Positions 55,931 to 64,000 of a stretch of DNA of 64,000 nt are shown piece by piece (within the stretch, counting starts at the first letter, position 1; each line of letters opens with the position of its first letter). The notes below the pieces were generated by a model, which made no database searches, was not told the origin of the DNA, and was given only the letters and a program-made list of their open reading frames with translations. Source of the DNA: Flectonema sp. DT1601 (taxonomy: Eukaryota; Euglenozoa; Diplonemea; Diplonemida; Diplonemidae); contig OZ025780.1 in NCBI GenBank assembly GCA_964019425.1, positions 1,630,001 to 1,694,000 of the forward strand. Direction: 5' to 3'. The position numbers and the translations under genes are program-made.

Positions 55931-57406
55931 ATGGAAAGGCCACAGCAATTTGTAGAACTGAATGAGATTGACAGCAACGGGAATGAGGAAGTTCAAACTG
56001 CGCAAATTCCAGTGAAGGAACCACTAAGATGGAGGACTGCGACAGCAATGAGACAAGAAAAAGAACAACGTCAGGAACTTTGTATATTTATTGTTTTAAT
56101 GATTTTCGCAGCGGTTGGTTTTGGATTCGTTTTAATATTCTGCGGACGTTCATGGCTTAAGGGACAAGCCATACCTCCATTGCTTGCTTTGCTTACGGTT
56201 TTCGCAATGCCTCTGTTCGCAGTTCTTTGGATAGACATCAAGGCAAAAGAATTCCCTCAAACTTGGGCAAAGGTAATGAGAATGTTTACGTTATCATTTC
56301 TTCCTTTGGTTCTTCCCTTTGTACTAATTTCATTGTTTTTAAGTTGTTCACACAGCGCAAACGACTTTCTTTCCCAACTGAACGATGAAGAAAACTATTC
56401 CAAAACCATCTGCGAACTTGACAAACAAAGCTGCGCTCTACGTTCACCTAAAACCTGTCCTGGAGACTTGAATTTATATAACAGCGATTTGAGCTTTTTG
56501 AACGACACCGGTATGTCTATTATTTGAAATTCTTACTGCTGTATAATCACATACCAAAAACAACAACAACAACAAAAAAAAACAGTTTGTGAGAATTCAC
56601 ATAATTTTACATGCTTCTTAAAAAAGAGTGCTCCATGTACGTCAGATGTAAGGCTTACAATTGGTACGTATGCAGATAAAATGGAAGTCGCTGGTTCATT
56701 AGAAATAACTCTATTAGGATCGGTGTTATACACAATACTTGCGATTGTGTCTACAATGATGATATCCTACAATTATTTATTTGGTAAGAAAGTTATTCAG
56801 TGTGATGAAGATCCTTCGATGAAATTTGTTATAACTAATGAAGATCAGAGTATTTTAAAAACGGTTTTAACGAGGAATCAATTAATGATTTTATCGGTAA
56901 TTATCGCATTCTGCTTAGTCAGTGGTGGTGTTATTGGTATGGTGTTTAGTGTCACTGTCGCGACACCGTCCATTGCGAATAGTGATTACAGACAATCATG
57001 TGAACTTGTTAACGTTTTACGTGAAGATTCGGTTCATTGTTCTGGCAATTACAGACAAAGAACTTATTTAGTTAGCGTTCCTGCTTTTAAAAATGAAGAA
57101 TTCTTATTAGCTGACGGTGATTGTGAGTCTATGTTCAGTGACACTCCTCATACGGAGTGTTTCTTTAACGAAGATGGTTCTGAAATTGAGTTAAATTATC
57201 CATTCCCTGAGAACATCATAGGGATTACTGCAAATGGAACTTTAGTTTTCGGTGTTTTGATGTTTTTTCTAGTGATCTATTTTGATAGCGGTGAGGTTAA
57301 AAAGGAAGTTGAGCAGGATTTACAACCCCAAGAAATATCCCCATCTGGAACTGGAACTTCACACCACTCAGAAGTGCAATCAGAGAGTGATGTCGTCCTA
57401 CGATAA
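55931..57406 (+). CDS. Six-transmembrane protein with a Cys-rich extracellular loop
   Basis: Exons inferred: 55931-56510 and 56586-57406; 466 residues, TAA stop. About six hydrophobic helices: three in the first half (residues about 50-75, 85-110, 116-140), then a Cys-rich, Ser/Asn-rich loop (SCSHSAN..., CALRSPKTC, CTSDV), then three more (about 232-255, 295-325, 405-425). A second Cys-containing loop lies between helices five and six. The N- and C-termini are hydrophilic and acidic. The Cys pairs suggest disulfides in extracellular or lumenal loops. I cannot place it in a transporter, channel or receptor family. A perfect 8-bp hairpin sits 26 bases after the stop. Confidence 0.72.
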
Positions 57407-58359
57407 GTATAGTTCTGAACTGTGAATACGCGCTCCAAGCGTCTTCCAAACTTGGAGCTCATTTCTTATGAACCAATACATTCCAATGGTGGTACACTCT
57501 TATGGAGCTGTTAGCGTGTGCGTACCTTTTCTTTAATTACCAACTACAAAAAAAAATAAAATAATTGGCATTGTTGACGTGTTCACTCTTCCGTTCTTTT
57601 TTTAAGTGTAAATACGTCATCTTTGCTTTTTTTTTTTTTTTTTCTAAATTGCTTTTTCTAAAAAAGAAAAAATGCTTAATCTAATCTTCTGTTATTACCT
57701 TATTTATTTTTTTTTTGTTTTATAAACTTTTGTTACTGTCGAACTACTACCCCTTTCTTTTTCAGGTTAGTCCCTGCATTCACTTTGATTGTTACTCTTA
57801 AGCGCAGTTTTCATTCAGAAATCACTTCATCTCTCTTCGCATATTGCGGAAGACGGATTACTCCTGTTTAGGGTTTTTGAAGGCAAATTTAAATGAAAGA
57901 GGAAGGATAATTTTTTTGCCATTTTCTCTGGTTTTGGTTTTGGTATGAGTTATGGTTCACCTTTATTTGGTATGAAGGAAATCTTATGATTTTTTCGTGT
58001 CAAAATCTCTCTCTGATTACATACCCTTTTGTTGTTTTGTTATTATATTTTTTTAAATCTATAGATATTTGTCAATACAATACCCTCTGACCAACCCCCT
58101 AAAGTCATCAAATATTATTCTGAAATATTATTTTTGAGATCTTTTTGACTGTTTTGGTTAGTTTTTCATGTGAATTTTGTATGAATAATTGCTATGTATT
58201 TATTGCCCTTTTTTTTCGTCATCGACACAGCAATTGAGGGGTTTTTTTTTTTTTTTGCTTATTAAAAGCTAAATTTGCTACTTATCATGTTTGTTGTTAC
58301 TTTTATTAACTTATTTCATTTTTTTTTTATAAAAAAAAAAAGGGTTAACAGCAATACAA
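57407..58359. other. Intergenic region with a 3'UTR hairpin
   Basis: The hairpin GCTCCAAG / CTTGGAGC lies at 57432-57458 with an 11-base loop. The 23-base word shared with 329-351 is at 57526-57548. Candidate acceptors: TTTCTTTTTCAG ending at about 57765 and GTTAACAG ending at 58351, 8 bases before the next ATG. A GTTTGT at about 58290 could pair with it as a 62-base 5'UTR intron. No gene seen. Confidence 0.5.
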
Positions 58360-61245
58360 ATGAGCGCACGAGCGAGACCTCCGATTGCAGAGCTGTCCTT
58401 GAACACCCCTGTGAAGAAAAAAGAAAAACGTCGACGGGATTCATCTGGTCCTCCTGCGAGGAAACAACAACTTGCAACACCGCAGACAACTCCGCGATTC
58501 AAAACAAATTTAAAAAGCCACGCCGATAGATCGACTACAGAAGGTATTCACAGAAGCAGATGTCCCTGCGTAATTTTAAAAGAATTAAAGAGGGAGCTTC
58601 AACTTCATGATGACCTCAGCGACAAGTCTGAAGAAATAAAATCACAAATAGCTGAACTTGAATTGAACGGATGTCACAATCACAGAGAAATGTCAACACG
58701 TTTAATTACAAGACAACAAATTGAAAAGAATCAAGAAAAAGTTTCAATGCACACCGTCAGAGGAAAGCAAAAAATGATTAGAGAACTCGAACGTGATGAG
58801 TTCGAAGACAGAAAACGAAGATGCAACACGGAACTTCAAATGAGAAAAAAAGTCTTCTTCGTAATGAAAGAACATGAAACGTCACAAATTGATAAATTAA
58901 ATGCTCAATCGGAATTCAAAACATTCGAACTGTTCAGACGTACCGAACTAGCAGCTCAAATAAATTTAGAATTCTTAAAACTGTACAATCGTTGTAACGA
59001 AAGCCGCGTATTGTTCTTTAGAGAAGAAGAAACTAGAGTTCGATCAGATTATCAAAAAGATCAATTAAACATTTTTCAATCAATCATTTCATCAGAACTT
59101 TTACAACAAGAAGAATACTCTTCACGGATAAACCTTTTATGTGAACATCAAGAAGGAGTGCAATATATTTATGATTGTTCTTGTCAGAGTACTCAAAGAA
59201 ACCTCTTGCTTGAAGAGAATACATTTAGAGATGTGATTGAAAAAGGAGAGAAGTGTACTATTAGAATGATATCATCAGAGTGCCGTAGGAATGAGATCGC
59301 AACTGAAATTGCTATTCAAGAAACATCGTCTCGGTTGTCAATCAGAGCATCAGAATCATACGAGGCGGATGAAATTTATTTAGCTGCCTGTGGCGGCAGA
59401 GTTCAACACTGTAAGCATAGTGAAGCTTGTCAAAGAGGAGATATTGAATCTGAACAGTCGACTACTTTTTATTCAATTCATAAGTTAATGATCCACGAAG
59501 GAAGAATACATCATTTGGTCAATTCTGAATCACAATTTAGACGTGAATACAAGACGAAATACCACACTGAAATACTCGATACTTGCATTAGATCTCAACG
59601 TCTATCAGAAACTGCGATCGCTAACTTAGAACACCGTGAATTTTCAATCTTATCACGTCTATTTAGCGATGAGTCTGCAAGGCAATATTTCATTCATGAA
59701 ACAGAGTATATGGCGAGGTGTAGTGTTGTTCATGATTTCTGGGTAGACTTGGTATCAGCATTCAACATATGGGACGTTGAGAGAACTAATATGTTACTTG
59801 ACGAAGAAGTAGAAGTCAGAGATTTAATCTTATCCTCTGAACGCGATTCCAGATTAGGACTACTCGTCGTAATTGATGAGATCCACATTATGGAAGACGA
59901 GATAGCTGAGAGGGAATGCATTGAGACGATCGCTTTTGAAAATCTGACTGAGCTATGCCACACGATGTTTGATGAACACTTCGTGTATTTGGAAGTATCG
60001 GAATCAGAGTATCGTTCATTCACAGAGTCATCTGAGATGTCTTCGAGAGAACAGATTGCGATTACGTTTTTTGGAAATATTGCAACGACAATGCTCGTTG
60101 AGTGTGAGGAACAATCCCGTTTTAAATTGGAATCAAAATTCTATCAAATATCTGAAAAGATAAATTTATCAATTCAGTCAGAAGTGTTCTTCATAACGGA
60201 GACATCTGAAGAAGAAGAACGACACCAAATTCTGAACGATGAAGCAGCGGCAATCCACCAACTGTATAACGCCAATGAGTTTGAAAACAGAACTTTGAGA
60301 ATCCTACACTTTGAGAATGAATCTCGTTCGGAAATTATTTCTGAGGAAGAACTAATCATCAGAGAGGGTTTCTTATTTAAGGAACACCTTCACAGATCCT
60401 GCACTATTGAAGTTGAGGGTCTAGTCAGGAGTGAACTGTGGAGCTTCTTCATGGCAAGAGGAATTATTAGAGCCGAGGCTGAAAATCGTTACAGTGGTAT
60501 AATGCAAGAATTGACTGAAAGGAAACAAATAATAACAACAGCTGAATGGTTACACAGATGTGATTTAGAAAGTCAATCGGAAATGTTTTGGTGGGGAATT
60601 CGTAAAACGAGATCATTGGCTCTGAGTATGTCGACGTTTCACATGGCGTGTGATGCGACTGCTCAGGATATTTTAAATGAGCAAAGCCGTTCATGGGACG
60701 AACTAATGACTTCACATTATGAAGAATCAAAATATCTATTTGAATACATCGAAGAATTCAGAGCCTTAAAACAACACTTCAATGACAAGCAGGTGATCCT
60801 TTCTCAAGGAAAATGGGAACTCCCTGACGGTATGGAACGTCGATGTGCTGGTGATCCACAATTCTTCAACCTTTTAAGACATGCTACGTACCTCTGTGAC
60901 GCTACAGAGTATCATTATAAAGCTATGTTAGACAGAAGTTATTCTGACATTGGACGTCTTCGCGCTGAACTGTCATCATCAAAAGCTGAAATCAGTCGAA
61001 CTAAAGAAGACTTAAGAGAAACTGATACACACTTGCGTCTTGAAAACAGTAATAGAATTAAACTACAGGCTTCATTTAAGACTGTTAAGGATAAGTGTGA
61101 GCAACTAGATAGGGAAAGACGCTCGACATCATCTGCGAATGAAAAAACAAAATTAGAAAAGAGAATTCGCGATCTTGAATTACATCTTCACACTACTCAA
61201 AATGCTTTGGAAAAGGAGAGATCAAGGTCTATCAGAAGGCGTTGA
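58360..61245 (+). CDS. Glu/Arg-rich helical protein, basic N-terminus
   Basis: 961 residues, single exon, TGA stop. The first 75 residues are basic and Pro/Thr-rich (VKKKEKRRRDSSGPPARKQQ), probably a flexible tail binding microtubules or nucleic acid. Most of the rest (about 80-790) repeats a loose Glu...Arg...Ile/Leu pattern, for example EEYSSRI, ENTFRDVI, ECRRNEIATEI, RDSRLGLLVVIDE, with few heptads, so it is probably helical but not a simple coiled coil. The last 130 residues return to a canonical coiled coil (LRAELSSSKAEISRTKEDLR). It resembles large cytoskeletal or flagellar proteins of protists in composition. I do not recognise an orthologue. Confidence 0.72.
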   Translation: MSARARPPIAELSLNTPVKKKEKRRRDSSGPPARKQQLATPQTTPRFKTNLKSHADRSTTEGIHRSRCPCVILKELKRELQLHDDLSDKSEEIKSQIAELELNGCHNHREMSTRLITRQQIEKNQEKVSMHTVRGKQKMIRELERDEFEDRKRRCNTELQMRKKVFFVMKEHETSQIDKLNAQSEFKTFELFRRTELAAQINLEFLKLYNRCNESRVLFFREEETRVRSDYQKDQLNIFQSIISSELLQQEEYSSRINLLCEHQEGVQYIYDCSCQSTQRNLLLEENTFRDVIEKGEKCTIRMISSECRRNEIATEIAIQETSSRLSIRASESYEADEIYLAACGGRVQHCKHSEACQRGDIESEQSTTFYSIHKLMIHEGRIHHLVNSESQFRREYKTKYHTEILDTCIRSQRLSETAIANLEHREFSILSRLFSDESARQYFIHETEYMARCSVVHDFWVDLVSAFNIWDVERTNMLLDEEVEVRDLILSSERDSRLGLLVVIDEIHIMEDEIAERECIETIAFENLTELCHTMFDEHFVYLEVSESEYRSFTESSEMSSREQIAITFFGNIATTMLVECEEQSRFKLESKFYQISEKINLSIQSEVFFITETSEEEERHQILNDEAAAIHQLYNANEFENRTLRILHFENESRSEIISEEELIIREGFLFKEHLHRSCTIEVEGLVRSELWSFFMARGIIRAEAENRYSGIMQELTERKQIITTAEWLHRCDLESQSEMFWWGIRKTRSLALSMSTFHMACDATAQDILNEQSRSWDELMTSHYEESKYLFEYIEEFRALKQHFNDKQVILSQGKWELPDGMERRCAGDPQFFNLLRHATYLCDATEYHYKAMLDRSYSDIGRLRAELSSSKAEISRTKEDLRETDTHLRLENSNRIKLQASFKTVKDKCEQLDRERRSTSSANEKTKLEKRIRDLELHLHTTQNALEKERSRSIRRR

Positions 61246-61915
61246 TCTGTCCCTTTTTTTTTTTTTTTTCCCCTCACAAAAAAAATTATAGACACTTTGC
61301 ACGTCTTAGAAATATTTTCTTTTCTTCATTCCAAGTGACGATTTTTCTTCTCTTGGATAGAAACACAACCTCCGTCCTCCATTTAGATTTGTGGAATGAT
61401 GTTCGGATGATTGTCTTCTTGTATGTGTGTCAATGCCAACTCTCGGATTTATTCATCTGTTTTAAGAAAAGGCCACCGTCTTTTATTTTCCTTCTTTCTT
61501 TTGTTTATTTAGATGTTTTTTTATTCTTCTTTTTTTTTTATTTCCCCCCAACAAAAAAAGAAAACTAGACTAGAACCGTCCTATAGAACGAGTAACTTAT
61601 CTTCCATTGAATTTAAATTTTATTTTTTCTCCCTCCGCAGATAAGTTAGAAACATTAATTATAATGTAGAGTAGGTGCGTCGTTAGTAGAGTGTTAGCCT
61701 GTCTGTGTCATTATTCCCCTTGAGCTTAGTAATTCATATCAATTTACCCATTTTTACAGCTCTCAAATTAAGCTACGAACACACTATGCAAAGTGGTTCA
61801 TTAATTAAAGACACAAATGTTATTCTCCCAAAAATTAAACTTTAATACAAACAATTATAGGGAATTCAATTATGGGTTAGTTACTTACGTTTCAGACACC
61901 TTAAAACTGATAAAA
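61246..61915. other. Intergenic region upstream of the small basic gene
   Basis: AT-rich, T runs near 61254-61270 and 61528-61539. Pyrimidine-rich tracts end in CCGCAG (61640), TTTACAG (61759) and GTTTCAG (61895). The last is 20 bases before the preferred ATG of the next gene. No other gene seen. Confidence 0.45.
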
Positions 61916-62128
61916 ATGGAAAACAAAGAAAAGGTGGAAGCGAAAAATAAAGGAACGAATGAAATGCCCACTAAAAAGTCAACCAGAGATGGGTACGCAT
62001 GTGTGCCACCATCGATGTTGATGCGATCTTCTGGGAAGTCGGGATTTCAACTACATCAACCTGATAAAAAGAACACCACCAGCACCTCTTCAAAATCTAT
62101 TAAGAAGAAAGTGAAGACAACAGAGTGA
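61916..62128 (+). CDS. Small basic hydrophilic protein
   Basis: 70 residues from the ATG at 61916; an upstream in-frame ATG at 61817 would add 33 residues but precedes a good acceptor (GTTTCAG at 61895). TGA stop. The product (MENKEKVEAKNKG...) is Lys/Ser/Thr-rich with no hydrophobic segment and only one Cys. Likely disordered. Reality is less certain than for the larger genes, but composition differs from the random frames around it. Confidence 0.5.
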   Translation: MENKEKVEAKNKGTNEMPTKKSTRDGYACVPPSMLMRSSGKSGFQLHQPDKKNTTSTSSKSIKKKVKTTE

Positions 62129-62985
62129 CTAACTTAGGTTCAGAGCAGCAATGAACTCTGAAAAACTAACTCACTCTCATCGGAGGTTCCTTTTTGATTC
62201 TATTCCATACAGATTGATATGGTTATTCGTGGTATGCGAGGGCATTAGACACGTGTCATTATTTCATGAAGAAGGGTTTTAGATACGGAATTTTTTTTTT
62301 TTATTTTAAAAAATTATTTATTACTCTCATTTACGCTCTCTCTGATTATTTCTTTCCTTTTTTTTTTTTTTTTTTTTTGTTTTTGAACCATTTTATTCTG
62401 ATCCTACCAGCCGAAGCTATAAAAACACAATCTCTTGTGATTGGATTACCCTGCTCCTCATCAGTTCCAGACTTACTTACTAACTAGTTGGAACCATTTA
62501 TAACAAAAAACTAATGCTAACTCTTGTTAAATCCAGAGCAGCTGTGACCTCTGAAAAACTGACTCTCTCCCATCAGAGATTCCTCTTGATTCTGTTCCCC
62601 TACTGATTGATGTAGTTATTCGTGTTGCCCGTAATTTTTTTATGCGAGGGCATTAGACGTGTGATTATTTCATGAGAAAGGGTTTTGGATTAGGAATCTG
62701 TTTTTTTTTTTAATATGACTAGTCCTATGCAGTTTTTCACTACTATTTTATTGTACCTTCTTATTGTACCTACACATTAATGTTTTCAAGCTGTAACGAC
62801 CTGCAGGGCATGGAATGCTCAACCTGTGGTGTAAGGTATCCAGTTATAATGATTCATGTCTAATTTGTTTCGTGTTAATCACTTGATTTATTTATCCAAG
62901 TTCTCCCCTCCTATTAGAAGGAATTTATACTCATGAGAGAGAGGTTGTATTTCGTTGATTTAAATTAGAAGAGAGGATAGTTAAA
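62129..62985. other. Intergenic region upstream of the NACHT gene
   Basis: Mostly the two repeat copies plus T runs (62357-62378). The pyrimidine tract TTCTCCCCTCCTATTAG ends at 62917, 68 bases before the NACHT ATG. One short upstream ATG (62932) opens an 11-codon frame that ends before the main start. Confidence 0.5.
62137..62710. repeat. Imperfect direct repeat, two copies
   Basis: The stretches 62137-62300 and 62530-62710 share block after block in the same order: CAGAGCAGC, CTCTGAAAAACT, CATCxGAGxTTCCT, TTGATTCTxTTCC, GATTGATxTxGTTATTCGTG, ATGCGAGGGCATTAGAC, TTATTTCATGA, AGGGTTTT. Differences are scattered, with a small insertion in the second copy. This is an old duplication of about 165-180 bases. 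No coding capacity or inverted ends seen. Different in sequence from the repeat at 10.9-12.2 kb. Confidence 0.75.
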
Positions 62986-64000
62986 ATGTTGTCAAGTTCG
63001 CTTCCAATCGTGAAATGGATGAATGACATGGAGCAGGCTGGTGCTGTAAAAGTTATATCAAAAAGAATTACTGCTAATAGAGAGCATTTAATGAAATTTC
63101 AAGAAAACTTGGAAGGAATGTCACTGCAGGCAATCATATCACTGATGCTGTTGACATATAAAAGTGATAGCAATTTAGTTGAACGGTTACTTGCAATGTT
63201 AAAACGGAAAGAGTACTCGAAGATACCACTTTATGCTCCGTGGATAAAGCTGATTGATCAAGGGTTGAGTTGGCTTCCTACTACTAGTTCAGTTTCTTGG
63301 CAATACACGACTATAGAAGAAGAAAATAATTTTGAATTAATTTCGTACTGTATGTCGATAAAGAGAAATTATACTCCTGAGTATGAGAGGAGGAGTTCAC
63401 CTGAAAGTTTATTTTTTTTTGTTGGTTGTGGGAAGTCTGTTTCTATGTTAAATCCTCACTGGAGGTGTGAAATTGTTCACCAGCGATCCTCACGGATGCA
63501 AGTGATGTTCAGATTCCCGAGACATATTTCTGACTGTGGTGTTAGCACACTTCAACTTGCTGTCATATCTCCAAAACAAACTACATCAACACCAAACTTT
63601 GAACGTAAATTCCTAACTGACGGAGTTAGACATCTTTCTTGGCTATTTAAAGATTTCGATGATTATTATTTATCTCAAACACTTACCCCGATTAGTAGAT
63701 CACAACCAAATATCGCCATAGAGGACATGCTGTCAGAATGGCTCCTCCCTCCGACAAAATCACCCGCTCATGGGGTTTCTATATCGTCTCCAAGAGGATC
63801 CGGTAAAACAATATTATCTCAAAAAGTATTTTTATGGGGTCTACAACACGAAGTATTAGTTATTTACTGTGACCTTTCACTCTTTATTAATCGTGAGAAT
63901 ACATCAGTCCCGTTAAGAGGTGAAATTCAAAAATACCTAAGTAAGAATTATAAATTTACATACATCAGACACGTAGATAGTTGTATGAAGTTGTTTGTTT
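62986..64000 (+). CDS. NACHT/STAND NTPase, 5' part (runs off the window)
   Basis: An open frame from the ATG at 62986 runs to the window end without a stop, 338 codons so far. Residues 1-75 are helical and could be a death-fold or other adaptor. Residues about 76-195 contain SLFFFVGCGKSVSML followed by CEIV (E162) and a strand ending MQVMF. The order and spacing recall the late strands of arginine-type ADP-ribosyltransferases, but the match is weak and the E-x-E pair is not intact. Residues 265 onward have a clear P-loop (SPRGSGKT, K274) and a following helix and strand (LVIYCDLSLF) as in NACHT NTPases of NLR-type receptors. The sensor repeats expected downstream lie outside the window. A P-loop NTPase is firm, NACHT likely, the ADP-ribosyltransferase link speculative. 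Confidence 0.75.
   Translation, partial: MLSSSLPIVKWMNDMEQAGAVKVISKRITANREHLMKFQENLEGMSLQAIISLMLLTYKSDSNLVERLLAMLKRKEYSKIPLYAPWIKLIDQGLSWLPTTSSVSWQYTTIEEENNFELISYCMSIKRNYTPEYERRSSPESLFFFVGCGKSVSMLNPHWRCEIVHQRSSRMQVMFRFPRHISDCGVSTLQLAVISPKQTTSTPNFERKFLTDGVRHLSWLFKDFDDYYLSQTLTPISRSQPNIAIEDMLSEWLLPPTKSPAHGVSISSPRGSGKTILSQKVFLWGLQHEVLVIYCDLSLFINRENTSVPLRGEIQKYLSKNYKFTYIRHVDSCMKLFV

Noticed and set aside
1-64000. tRNA, rRNA, CRISPR or bacterial operon signals
   Set aside because: I looked for tRNA B-box and cloverleaf patterns, rRNA blocks and spaced short repeats and saw none that I could support.
1-64000. Retroelement or virus-derived genes
   Set aside because: No reverse transcriptase, integrase, capsid or envelope-like frame was recognised on either strand.

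Overview
The window is nuclear DNA from a microbial eukaryote (a protist). Evidence is spliceosomal introns, an ER chaperone with a DDEL tail, a myosin, F-box/LRR proteins, a CHCHD-type mitochondrial protein, very long coiled-coil proteins, and AT-rich intergenic DNA full of A and T homopolymers. TAA, TAG and TGA all end genes, so the code looks standard. I cannot name the genus. All 20 protein genes I can support lie on the + strand. This is unusual for most eukaryotes and resembles the directional gene clusters of euglenozoans or dinoflagellates. Nearly every start codon also has a pyrimidine-rich tract ending in AG within about 10-125 bases upstream. That fits spliced-leader acceptor sites or 5'UTR introns, but the sequence alone does not prove either. 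Internal introns are short (about 60-120 bases), use GTNTGT-like donors and ACAG-like acceptors, and in the longest genes sit towards the 3' end. || Layout: 1-2139 intergenic; CHCHD2/10-like protein (2140-2568); divergent myosin (3207-7619); NADPH-oxidase/ferric-reductase-like protein (8255-10252); 3 kb of intergenic DNA with a diverged repeat family; IQ-motif Ala/Glu/Lys-rich coiled-coil protein (13300-16761); EF-hand-like coiled-coil protein (18347-20959); BiP/GRP78 (21560 or 21611-23551), strikingly GC-rich; a giant 4823-residue protein (24284-38903) combining PDZ-like, DUF3638/DUF3645 helicase-like, EF-hand, Vps62-like and PX regions. || Then: papain-family protein lacking its catalytic cysteine (39874-41063); THUMPD3-like tRNA guanosine methyltransferase (41286-42545); LicD/fukutin-like membrane protein (42765-43979); Pro/Cys-rich small protein (44345-44839); two paralogous F-box/LRR proteins (45372-47018, 49637-51280) on either side of a cysteine synthase-glutaredoxin fusion (47248-48729); unknown two-exon protein (51675-54091); secreted DUF3431-like protein (54617-55543 or 55661); six-TM protein (55931-57406); Glu/Arg-rich coiled-coil protein (58360-61245); small basic protein (61916-62128); and the 5' part of a NACHT/STAND NTPase (62986 to the window end). 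|| Several genes have plausible housekeeping roles in the secretory or membrane system (BiP, the PX-containing giant protein, the LicD-like and DUF3431-like proteins) or in redox and thiol metabolism (NOX-like protein, cysteine synthase-glutaredoxin). I see no operon-like functional grouping beyond the F-box/LRR pair. The points most worth following are the one-strand gene array with candidate trans-splice sites, the glycine-for-cysteine protease homologue, the giant multidomain protein, the partial NACHT protein with a possible ADP-ribosyltransferase-like N-terminal region, and the intergenic repeats.
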